Origin: Todiramphus chloris collaris
Lineage: Eukaryota; Chordata; Aves; Coraciiformes; Alcedinidae
Direction of reading: 5' to 3'
Assembly (NCBI GenBank): GCA_025345505.1
Contig: JANVCC010000120.1
Span: 5,416,036 to 5,480,035, forward strand
DNA length: 64,000 nt
This document shows, piece by piece, positions 49,498-61,100 of the stretch; within the stretch, counting starts at the first letter, position 1, and every line of letters starts with the position of its first letter. The notes beneath the pieces are model-generated. The model worked only from the letters and a program-made list of their open reading frames with translations, did no database searches and was not told the origin of the DNA. Position numbers and translations under genes: made by a program.

Positions 49498-52400
49498 GGT
49501 GGCTGAGGAGAGGGTCTGGTCCCCGCAGGGGCGGGGGCTTCGCCGTCCCCCCGACAGGCTCTGCCTATTGTGCCAGGGTGGCCGTGGCCCAGCCGTGCGC
49601 TGGCGAGGAGGATGCCCGTGGTGCTCCCCAGCTCCCTCTCTCCGTCCTCATCCGCACGGCCGGAGGATGCTCGGCCAGGCAAAGAGGATCCAGCCTGGAG
49701 CAGCCGGAGGTCAGGGGCGGCTGGGCAGTGGCAGGAGGGGGCAGCCCCGGCTGCGCCCACCGCGTTCCTCGCTCGCTCGCCGGAGAAGGAGAGCGGGGGC
49801 CCCTCCTCTGGCCTCCCCGCTCGCCCCCGGCTCTCCCGCCTCCTCCCACGCACAGCACGGCTGGCAGGGATCCATTCTGCTGGGCTCGGGGCCAGGATTT
49901 CTCCAGCTCTCCCCTCTTGCACCTCTGGGACCCCCGCAGGACCCTCCTCGCCTGCTCCCCGCTGGCCACAGCATCCCTGCAAAACGGTTGCTCTCTTCCA
50001 CAACAGTGTGGCCAACTGGGAGGAACTGGGAGGCTTTTACTCTGGTAAGGACCAGCCCTTGGGACATGGGCACAGGACAGCCAGCTGTGCTGGCACTCCC
50101 CCTCCTCGTCTGTCCCCAGCACCCACCGGGACCCAGCACCCACCGCGGCCTCCCCAGCACTGCCAGGGCTCTGCGGGCCCAGCTCAGCCCGCAGCGGGGG
50201 CACAGGAGGCACCGCAGGGCAAAGGGCGTTCGTCCGTAGGGACAGGACATCCAGCACGGCTACGTCACAGTCACAAGAGCCGGGGAGAACCAGTCCAAGG
50301 TCTCGCACCAGTCTAACCAGTAGCTCCAGCTGTTGGCACAGGGGCACGTGAGGGAAGAGGCAGAAATGCCAGGCAGTCAGGAACTGGCACAGGCCATGGC
50401 ACCGATGGCCACCTGTCCCCGCTGCAGGACACGCGCGGGTGCCAGGGAGCCCCGGGCCATCTGGCAGGCAGCTGCCAGCAGTGCCCTGCCCATCAGGTGC
50501 CCAGCACCCCAGGGAGCTCCATCTCTCCCATCTCCGGGTGTTTTCCCCCAAAAGGTGAAGAGCTCCCAGTATTTACCCAGTGGGCAGGGCCATCCTCATG
50601 CCCGCCGGGAGCCAATGTGCCAAACCCTCCTTCCCGTGCCCGGCCAGCTTGCCAGGGCTGTGCCCGGGGCTCACAGAGTACACGGGCCAGGCTGCAGACA
50701 GGGTGATGTTACCCAAAGCAGGGACAGTTTGACCTCGCCAAGGGCATCTCAGTGCCCCTGGCCGGGCAGCTCCAGGCTCCGCGAGGATTGCTGACCCTGC
50801 GTCCCCAGCGTGTCCCTAACAGCGAAAACAAGCAGGTCCCCGCGCCCCCTGCTAGGCAGAACCCAGCACCCTGCCTCCGGTGTGGGCAGGATGGGCCCCG
50901 CTGCCCACGCGCTCACCCAGAAGGTGCCGGTGGCTGCAGGCGGACGCTGCCCGGCTCTTTTCACAGCACAAGTGGAAAAAAAAAAAAAGAGGGACATAAT
51001 TAAAGGGCTGAGGATGCACAAAGCGGGCAGCCACGTGCTGCACCGAACGCTGCCCTCTCCTCGCCGGGCAGCCCCGTCACGAGCCCCAGCCAGGGCCACG
51101 GCAGATGGTGGGCTGAGTGACGGTGCCCCCAGCTCTGCGGGGAAGGATCCGGCCCTCCAGGATGGCACGTCCAGCTCTGCCCACAGGGATGGGGCTGCGC
51201 CTGGGAAGCCCCTGCACCGCAGCGGGAGCCCTGGGAACTCCCGCAGGTAAATGGGGACAGCTCTCCCTGTGCTGCTGGTCCAGGGCCCAGGCCACGGCTG
51301 AGCTTCATCCCCTTGGGAAGCCGATGGCAGCTGCTGCCCAGGGCTGCCAGGACAGTCCCAAGTGCCAGCAGACACCTTGTCCCTGCTTCCCCTCCCTGTG
51401 CCCATCACCTGGAAGGACCCAAGTGCCTCGAGACCGTCCCTTGCTGACAGAGACACGTGTCCCTCTCCTGCGTGTGACACCTCTGCAGCTTGGGGCAGGA
51501 GGAGCTCAGCACCGTGGGCTGCAATCACCCCAATGACAACCCGGGCAGGGCTCCGTGGCCTCCACCCAGCCGTGGCAGGAGCAGTGCCAGGCCACGAAGG
51601 AATCTCTCGGCGAGGGCCGACGCTGGGGAGTGCGATGGGACACGAACGGCAGCCTCTGCTTCCCTCCCACTCCCTGCAACCTTCACTACCGTGTCCTCGC
51701 CCAGACGGCCTCACCCCGGCTCCGTCAACACAGGGTGAAACCTGCAGCAGAGGGCAGGGAAAAAGGACGGGGAGAGGCAGGAGAGAGGCCTGATCCTGCG
51801 GCAGAAGCTGCAGGTCTTGGTGGGCTGACAAGCCATCGCAGCTGCAGACACTGCCGGCAGCAACGCGCGTCCCGTCCCTCGTGCATCCCTTGCGATGAGC
51901 CCTGGATCTCCCCATCCCCTGGGGCTGGGCAGCACCCGCCTGACACACGTGTCTCACCCGCACGGGGCAGCGGGATCTCCCCGGAGAAGGAGCCGGAAGC
52001 CTCTCAGGGATGGTCTCCCCGACTCAGGGTTGGTATCTGCCACCACCAGTGCCAGGGATGGTGAGGAAGGAGCAACGCACGTCCACGGCAAGGGAAGGTG
52101 ATGGAATGGGGCAGGGAACCCCAGGCACCCTCTGCCTTCAGCTCCTCCTGCTCCACGCGGTGCCAGCAGAGAGGGGAGGAAGGACACTGGGGTGGGGATG
52201 GGAAGGGCTGCACAAGGGGAGCAGAGAGCAGAGCTGAGGAACGCGGCCGGGGCCATGCAGCCCCGGACCAGAGATGCTACAAGTGAGATGCGATGCTGGC
52301 CCAGCGCCGGGATAGAGCCATGATGCTGCTCTTCACTCGGGGAGAGCTGGAGGAGAAACTTCTGGCTCCTGTCCTCCTCCTCCTCGCCCGGCCTGTGCCT

Positions 52401-55400
52401 CCTGCAAGCAGCAGGTTTGGCCAGACTCGGCTGCAAACATCCATCTCTGCCTGCACGGCACTGCCTCGACTTGTCTTCTCCCTGCTCCGCAGAAGGTCCT
52501 GCGGCAGGAGGCAGGGAACAGGCAGCAGCTCCCTGCCCACCCTTCCCACCACCACCACCACTGAGTCACCGGAGAAAAATGAGGAGAAGGGGGGACTGCA
52601 AGGTCCCCAGGGGAGGAAAGGGAGGAGAACCTGCCTGCTCAGTGCTCCTGGTGCCTCCCTTCTGCCGGCAGCCAGGGCGGTGCAGAGAGCAGCCAGAAGA
52701 CCCCTGCCCCATGGGGTTGATGGTCTCCTCCCATCACACAGCTCCTGGGCATTGGCCAGCACCACACACCCAGGCCTGGGGACCACTCTGCTCCCCACGC
52801 TGCAGAGGGGCAAAGCAGCAGTTACCTACAGATGCCAGAAATGTGGATAATGCCAGTGGGATGCACCATGAACCCCAGTCCTGCGAGCCCCAAGGAGAAC
52901 TCTGCACGTGGACCCTTCCACGCTGCGAGAGCCCCCGTGCTCTGCTCCAGCACCCAGCCCTTCTGCTCCCTCCAAACTGGCCTCCCTGATGGCAGCAGAG
53001 CCAGCTGGGTCCCCAGCCCCGACAGAGTAGAATCCCAGACTGATTTGGGTTGGAAAAGACCTTTCAAGGTGATCTGGTCCAACCCCCTGCAGGGAGCAGG
53101 GCCATCTGCAGCTAGAGCAGGGTGCTCAGAGCCCCGGGCAACCTCCCCTGCAATGGTGCCAGGGATGGGGCAGCCACCACCTCTCTGGGCAGCCTGGCAC
53201 AGGCTCTCCCCACCCTCAGCATCACCAATCTCTCCCTTCTCTCCAGTCTCAATCTCCCTCTTTTAGTTTAAACCCATCACCCTTTGTCCTGTCCCAACAG
53301 GCCCTGCTCAAAACTCCATCCCCATCTTTCTGCCAGGCTCCCAATCTCCCCATCAGGAGCGATGCTGCCTCTTTACAAGCCCGAGTGGGTCCATCTTTCC
53401 CCCAGGCTCACCAGCTCTGCTCAGGCAGCTCCAAGTGCCACCTGCCCTGCCTCTGTGTCCCAACCTTCAGCTGGCGAGGGAGGTGGGTGGCTCTGGCCCC
53501 AATGGAGTCACCCGGCCCGGAGAGCCTCGCTCCCTGAGCTCTTGTTGTCTCTGCACATGATGCACGCTGCAGGACCGTGCTCTCTCCAGGCAGGGTAAGG
53601 GCACAAAAATATTTACCATGGCCCTGGACACGCAGCCCCCTGCTGCCAGCCCAGGGGTGCCGCTGGCTCTCGGCCTCACTTGGGGGCTGCTGCTTCTGCC
53701 AGGAAAACATCTCGGCAAAGCAAATAAACACGACCCGATCTACGCTGCTGGCTCGGCTCTCAAACACGATCCCACGCCGAGGCAGAAAGAGTATTAATTT
53801 CAAACGGGAAAACAAACTTGGAACATTTTTATCCCTCTAAATCACAGTGCAGAAAACAGCCCAGCATCGTCCAGTGAGGCACTGGGCCGGGGCAAAGTGC
53901 TGGGGGAAACCCCACTCAGAGGAGAGGCATCGCCCGGCCGGCAGCCTCCAGCCCCTGCTGGAGCCCACCAGTCGTGGCACCACTGCCAACTCAGCCCTGA
54001 CCTCGCTGCTGCCCCATGCCTGTCCCACAGCCAGCCTGGGGGGTGACGGGCAACGTCTCCTGCTCCATGTGCTGCCGGGCACCGTGGGCAAGGGGCTAGC
54101 AGCAGCCCAGGGTGGGGGTCCCAGCAGCGCAGAGGGAGGGAGGCAGGCGGGACCACCCCGATGCCCGACTGCGCCTCGCTCCCAGCCCCTGTTCCAGCCC
54201 AGCGAGCCTCCGTCCCCACCCCATGCTCCCAGAAGCCACCAAACAGGTTTGAAGGTAAATAACAGAAATAACAGCCTTCCCCAGCCAGGAGCCGGATCCG
54301 GGTGGGAACCGGCCCAGACGGGGAGCACGGGGCAGGAGAGGGCAGCGGGCAGAGCCCGAAAAGCGACGCGAGGCTGGCACATACGGGAACGTGCCACCGG
54401 CAGCTCCTCGCTTGCCGGAGCTATGCCAAAGTCCACGGCTTTATTCCAGCCCCTCTTCACCTTCCCTCGGTGTCCTCTCCTCCACCTCCCACGCGCGCCT
54501 GCGCTGTCGCCCGCCGTGGTGCCGGGTGCTGGCTGCGTCCCCGCGGCGCGTGCCGTCATGCCCGGCGTGTTTGCAGGGAGGCGAGGGTGCGCTGGCAGTG
54601 GCAGGCGTGCCTGTCGCAGCAGGTACTTGGCTCCACGCAGGAGCAAATCCAGGAGAGGGATTAGGGACAAGACCTTGCAGGTTTTCCCCGTGCGCGGACC
54701 CAGCGTCCTGCGAGCAGCACCCAACCCGGCTCCTGCCCACGGGCAGCGCTGGCAGGAGGTGGTGAGGAAGAGCCGCGGAGCTGCCGATCCCTCGGCGGGC
54801 GTTGAGACGGACGCGGCGATGCGGGAGCAGGGGAGGAACGGGGAGAGGAGCTGTCAGATGGAGCTGGGGCTGCCACCGAAATGGGATGGGGGAATAACCG
54901 GCAGCAGAACAGAGGGTCCCATCCCTGCCTCTTGGTGATGGGGTGCTTGCCAAGGGGGCATGGCCCAGCATGCCAGAGCCAAGCACTGGAGGCAGCTGCC
55001 TGCCCAGGACACCCACAAATCACCTCCTCCCCTGCTCCAGCTGGAGCGGGCACTGGGAAGGGCTCAGCCCTCCCAGTCAGCAGCAGGAGGCCGGCAGGTC
55101 CCTGTGCCAGGCCGGTGGTGCCCGGAGAAGACGCCCGTGTAAATCTCAGCACGCTGGGGCGGGCCCCTGCCCTTATCTGCTCCCCAGGTTGTTTGTGGAG
55201 CTGGCCCAGCGTGGGTCTGGCACGAAGCGCGGCTGCGAAGGAGAAAGACGCCCAGAGTCGCTCAGCCCACCCCAGAGCTCCACGGCAAGAGCTGGTGCTG
55301 CTGAGGGGCTCCCACTGCCAGTGTCCCATCCCTGCCCAGGCAGGGACCGGTGCCCGCTGCCGGGGAGCCTTACGGCCGTGGGTCATCCTCCACCACAAAC

Positions 55401-57907
55401 TTGCCTCCCCCGGGAGCATTTGCCCCTGCAACCTGCCCCAGCACCCACTGACAGGGGACATGGGTGCCAGGGGACCCCGCACCCAGGGAGCCCTGCGCCG
55501 ATGGCAGCCGCATCCCCGCTGACTCGGTGGGGTGCAGCCTGGCCGGGCGCCACGTTCCTCCACCCTGACTCAGCAGGGCCCGGCAGGGCCTGTCCTGATA
55601 AGAAGGCGATAAGAGGCTTCAGGCTCCCTGGTACTCAAGGACTTTCTCCAGCAGCTCCCACCACAGACGGGCCAGGGGAGGAGGGACAGCGGATGCACCC
55701 CATAGCAAACGGGGCCCCGCTCCAGCGTGGGGACTGGGATGCACGGGTTTGGCAATGGTGAAGCAGAGCGGGGAGGCTCAGGCAGAGAGCAAGGAGGCAG
55801 GGAGCAAGTTGCAGGCAGCTGCCTGCTGCAGGTAGAGCGATGCCAACAGCCCACGGCCACGCTCCTGCCCGGCCAGCCCCGGCCCTGGGCACCGCTGGCC
55901 CACCAGGCACCCAGGGCAGCGGGTCCCACATCACCCTGCACATGGCAGAAGCACAGAGGCACCTATCTGAGCCTGACCCGCCAGCAGCGGGCACAGCGGG
56001 GCCGAACCAGCGCTCCCAGGTAGCTGGGGATGGAGAGTCAGAAACCGGGGGCTACCGGTCTGGTTGCCCGCGATAGGCAGCCAGCCCCTGACCTCAACTC
56101 CAGGAGCACCCAGGATCTCCGCGAGGTGCGAGCGAGCGCTGGGGCCCATCTGGCGGGTGCTGGTGCACCCAGCCCCCAGCCGGCCAGCCCCGCTGCGCCC
56201 TCCGAAACGCTGAAGCGACACAATGCAAATTCTTTCGCTTTGTGGCCGCCGCGCCGTTGCCATGGAGCCGCCGCAGAGAACAAACACAACTCGCCCCATG
56301 TTTTCTCAGCACCTTCCACCCCGCGGCCTTCGGCCCCAGCGCCGGCCTTCGCCGCGCAGGCTCTGCCCGGTTGCGTTGCCCGCTCCTGCGCTGCACCCGT
56401 TTCAGGGCGCCCCAAAGGGAGCAGAGCTCCCCCTGGCCAGCCCTGGGGCCGGGCAGCCGCGGTGGCACGGATCCCCCAGCGGCCCCGGTGCTGGCAAGGC
56501 GGGGTGGAGAGAAGACGGAGGTCTGGATGGGGACGGCACGAGAAAACGGCAAGGACCGCACCAGGGATGCTCACGCCAGCCCCCAGACCACCCCTCCGGG
56601 GGGAGGCTCGGGGCAGAGGCAAAGGGACGGTGTCTGGCAGAGCCGGAGAGAAGCAGGAGCCCGGCTATGGCACAACCTGGCTGGTGGCACCAAGCCCTTC
56701 CCACGTGGAGACCACAACAAGAGGATGAGTTTGGCAGAGAGGAGACCACAGTCAGGTGAGGAAGAGGAGGATGGCAGACAACCTGCCACGAAGGAGATGC
56801 CATCACTGCACACAGAGTAACTGCTCCTGCCTCAGTTTCCCCAGGCGCTGAGTGGCTGCTGCCGGCTGGGATATTTCCGTGCCCTCTCCCCATGAACCTG
56901 TGGGTCTCCCCATTCCAGCCCCTGCCTCTCCGGGGCAGTTCCACTTGGCGTGGTCGCTCCCCAAGCCTGCGAGGGGTTGAGCCCAGACCCTGTTTACCCG
57001 GCGGACGCTGGGCGCTCAGCAGCTGGGCGGCTGCTGACTGGGAAATGGGGCAGCCAAGGGCAGAGAGACAGTGGGGACGGGGATCCCACAGGGGTGGGAG
57101 GGGAAAACCACCCAGTTACCTCCCCCCTACAACTCCTGCTGACCCCAGCCCACCAAGCGCCCTCCCAAACTTGGGGGACACGGGGATGGTTTAACGACAT
57201 CAGTGGGAAAACTGGCAACCCTGGGATGGGGATGATGTTAGGGTGAGAGATCTTCCCCACTCACATCACCCTGCAGAGGGGGGTTCAATACGGGGTCCAG
57301 GCTGGCGTGGGAACCCTCTCCCCCCACCCCATGCCTCCTCCTGGGCTTTTCAGCTGCACCCATGGAACTGGAGTATGAAGCAGCAGAGCAATCAGCGCAT
57401 GAACGGACAGACAGACAGACAGGCACCGAGCAAGGTGGCACAACGGATACAGGGGGGGGGAACAGCCCGATGCTGCCTGCAAACAATCCCAAACACTCCA
57501 CTCCCCGGGGCGCAGCGAGGGGAAACTGAGGCACGGGCCGAGAGCCGAGGCGATGCCAGAGCTCCGACCGCCGGGACGCCGCTTAGACAAACAAACTGGT
57601 AACCAATTCAGCAGATAATCTCCGTCCCGAGCCCGCGGCCGTTCCCCAGCGTGTCGGCACAGCCCCTGCCTGCAGCCAGGGGTTCCTCCCCAGCTCCGGC
57701 ACCTGGGGGTCGGGAGGCCTGATCCTGCCCCCCAGCCCAGCGCGGGGAGGGCAGGGGAGAGCGCAGCCACCCCCGCAGCCAGCTCAGCTCCTGCCCGGCC
57801 CCGCGTCAAGGCGATGAGAGCGGAGGCGGCGAACTTTCCCGGCGTGACCCCCCTTCCGAAAAACACACCGAGCCCGGACCCTCCCCAAACAACCCCCCGG
57901 CTCCTAC
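49498..57907 (-). other. NHSL3: Long NHSL3 5' intron (if exon 1a is used)
   Basis: About 8.4 kb of GC-rich DNA with no further exon that I can support. It contains the exon 1b promoter immediately upstream of 49497, one CR1 copy (53026-53345), a short (CCA)n at about 52548-52560 and a (GACA)n at about 57405-57422. The many open frames come from low stop-codon density in GC-rich sequence. Confidence 0.6.
53026..53345 (-). mobile_element. CR1 LINE, 5'-truncated
   Basis: Antisense genomic orientation: AGAATCCCAGACTGATTTGG, AAAGACCTTTCAAGGTGATC, then CR1 3' sequence through CTTTTAGTTTAAACCCATC. Nearly identical over 300 bp to the copy at 23361-23665. Confidence 0.88.
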
Positions 57908-58150
57908 CTGCCCCTGGCTTCCCAGAACGGCCGAAGGGCCAGGAGGACCCGGCCTTGACGCCCAACGGGCTCCTCTTGCGATGCGCGTTGCCCATCAGGC
58001 CGCTCTCGCCCTCCACCGCGGCCGGGTGGAGGAGGCCGGGACGCTACATGGCGGGGCCGAGCGGGCTCCGGAGCAGCCCGGGGAGGCCGTGGGAGACGAC
58101 GGCTTCTCAGCCGCCGGCTCCCATCCCTCCAGCTCCGGTGGAGCTCAGCT
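57560..58150 (-). promoter_or_regulatory. NHSL3: CpG island at NHSL3 exon 1a
   Basis: GC- and CpG-rich stretch around exon 1a with many CCGG and GGCCGCGG motifs. Probable upstream promoter of NHSL3 on the minus strand. The transcription start is not fixed. Confidence 0.6.
57908..57995 (-). CDS. NHSL3: NHSL3 alternative first exon 1a (MGNAHRK start)
   Basis: Twenty-nine codons plus one base on the minus strand, MGNAHRKRSPLGVKAGSSWP and onwards, ending GGGGCAG|GTAGGA. It leaves the same phase (1) as exon 1b, so splicing to the exon at 48004 keeps the NHSL3 frame and gives 1151 residues. It sits in a CpG island about 8.4 kb upstream of exon 1b. Gly2 followed by N-A-H-R-K suggests N-myristoylation. 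I could not check it against known long isoforms of the gene. Confidence 0.65.
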
Positions 58151-61100
58151 CTCGCAGGCGGCTGTGTCGGAGCCAATGGTACAGGCAGAGAGGAGGGGCC
58201 TGCCAGGATCATCCGTCGGATCCCACAGCACCCTCCCAGCCCCATCCCTCCGGCGGGGACGCGTGGGTGCCACAGCCACGCCGAGCGGGCAACGCGAGAC
58301 CCTCTGTGCCCAAACGTCGCTCAAAAAGCCGGGCATCGAGCTTGTCTCCAGCCCAGCTCCCACCTCCCTTGGGTTTCTCAGCGCTGTGCCAAGCCACCAC
58401 CATTTCTGCCTGTCCCCGAGCACAGCTCCGATGACCGAGGCTACGACCCCGCTCCGGGGTCTCGGGGGTCCCAGCCCCACGGGGACACCCCAGCCAAGCC
58501 TGGCAAAGCTGGAATGGGATCCCCAAGGCTGGAGCACGGTGCCCAAGGAGCTCAGGCTGGGTCCCGCTGTTGCCCAACCTCAGGGCAAGCACCCACACGC
58601 CCGCAGGTAGACGTTAACCCTCTGCCACCCTCTCCACGGTCACTCCTGACTCTGGGGCAAGCCACGGCCAGGTGAGCCACGAGAACATCTGCATTCACAT
58701 CAGCTCACCCCACTGGCACCTCCTTCCCCTGCCCTCCCTGGGCACACCCCCACTTCCCCCAACTCCAGACTCTCCTCCCGCTGCCCTGGGAGCTTTGCAA
58801 GCAGGGAACGAGCCAAGGCTGGCATGCAAAGGGCACAGCTCGGTGCACAGAGGATCCCTGCCACTGCCCCTTCTGAAACGCCTGCCCCCCCCCCCCGAGC
58901 TTTCCCTCCTGATTTGTAATCAGAGCATTAAATGCTGCGAGGGCAGGGAAGGGTCAGCGGGCAGGCGGTGGGCAATTCCCGCTGGCAGTGTTTATGTTCC
59001 TTAGGTGATTCATCAAAGCCTGGGATAAATAGGAAGGAGGGTTTCGTGGGAAAGGCACAAAACTGGGAAGGTGATGCTAAAAAAAAAAAAAAACAACTTT
59101 TTTTTTTAATTTTAAAAAATCACCCAGCAACTTTGTCCTGGCGTCTCAAGGTGATCGGCAATAAATTAATCTTTGGACTTCGGTCTCCTTCTCCACAATG
59201 GAAACAGTGATGGTTCAGTTTCTCGCCAGCTTGGGTTTGCTGCCCAAAAGGAACGCGCGGCCAGGCAGAGACCATCCCATGCCATGCACAGTGCCTGGCA
59301 CCAGGGTGGCTGTGCCTGCGTCCCCGTCTGTTTGCTGTGGGAGCTGTTAAGGGAACGGGGAATCAACCGGGAAACTATTCCCCATTTCCCATTACTGGTT
59401 GTACCCAGTTCAAGGGTGTTCCCGTGCTGGCAGTGGGGTTGGACTCGATCTCTGAAGGTCCTTTCCAACCCCCATCCCTAAGCCACAGCCCTCCTGTCTC
59501 AGGGCAGCTGAGATCAGCCAAGGTCATGGTCACAAGTGCAACAGATCTGAGGTTTCTGCCCAGTGACTGGAGAGATGATTTTTTTCCCCCAGGCTGCAGG
59601 AGTCGGGTTTGTTTGGGACCATCTCCAGCCCAGGACAGGTTCCTCCCACTGCCCAGCACCTCCTGGGCCTCACTGGGAGTGGCACAGACCCCCTGTGCCG
59701 CTGCAACCCCCTCCCCAGTGACAGGGGGTCTCCTCCACGGCCCCACACACCAGCTTTCCCAGCCACGCACTTCGCTTTCCCTCCCTGCAAGAAAAGGAGA
59801 GGCTGGAGCCTGCAACGCTGCCCTAGATACGCCAGACACTTCCCCCTCCGCTCCCAAAACAGCCGCCCTCCGTGCCAGCACCTGCCTCACCAACGCGGCC
59901 CCCGAAGCTCCACCGCCCCCAGCCTCAGCCAGCCCCGGCTCGGAGGTGCCAAGGGGGCTCCGAGAGGGAGCCCAGCCCCAAAACCCAGCAGGCCCCACGT
60001 GTGCCATAACTATCAAGGGGCTAACGGGGTAACTCGCAGCCACGTGGCACCCCAGCCCCAGCTCCTCCTCGGCCCCCCATTTTCAGTCTCTCGGGGCTGA
60101 GTGCAGCACAGGCAGCTCCAGCATCCCCGCAGTGACCAGTGCGGCTGCTGGGGGACACAGCCCCCTCGGAAAGCCACGGCCAGGCTGCAGGGCTGAGATG
60201 GTTGCACCCACAGATCTGCTTGGCAAGCGTGGCAGCGGAGGGGAAGCATCCACAGCTTCCCTGGCACGGCATTCCCAGCACAGTGGGCACACCACAAACC
60301 CCAGCTGTGGGCCAGACAGTGACCTGGGGGCAAGAGACGGGAACTCCAGTACTCTCCAGGCCAGAAAACCCCGGGGTTTATTCATTGAGAGGACTCTGAT
60401 AAGAGCAAGGAACTAGGAGGAGAGGAGGGGCAGCAAGCAGCTCATGAGATACAGATCTTGTCATCACAGTGTGAGTGCTTCAAGCACATCTGATCCTCCA
60501 AAGTCACATGCTGCCTCGGTCAGACCGGCCAGGCCAAGCATGGGGCAGCATGGACCCCTCCGCGCTGGCACGGCAGAAGGACCCATCCCTCCTTGGTGTT
60601 TTATCTCTCCCTCCTTGTGCTTTATCTGTCCCTCCTGGCATTCTGTCAGTCCCTCCCGGTGTTTTCTGAACCTGATCCCCGTCGCTGAGCAAAAGGAGAG
60701 GGAGCCAAGCAGCCCGAATGAGAAAGGAATTCAGCCCTTGTTCCCTTCACGGGGAAGTAAAGCTCAGCGAGGCAAAGGTAATGCCAAAACCCCACTTGAG
60801 ATCCCCAATCATTAACAGAAATACATAACCAGAAGGGTTTCAAATGATTTCCTGCTCAAGCCGGAGTCCAGGCTGGCTCTGCCGATCACAGCCCCAGCCC
60901 CAGCCCGCAGATGCAGAGGGAGCTCAGCTCCCTGCCTCGGGTAAATGTATTTTTTCAGCCCGTGCACAGCAGGAGCCACAGGGACCAGCCCAGGGCTCCG
61001 GCTCCCATTTGGCAGGGAAATGCTTTTTCACTTCGTCGCTGCCCAGCTCTTCACCTCCCCACGGCTTATGTTCCCATCGCTGCCGGAGTCAAAGTCAATG

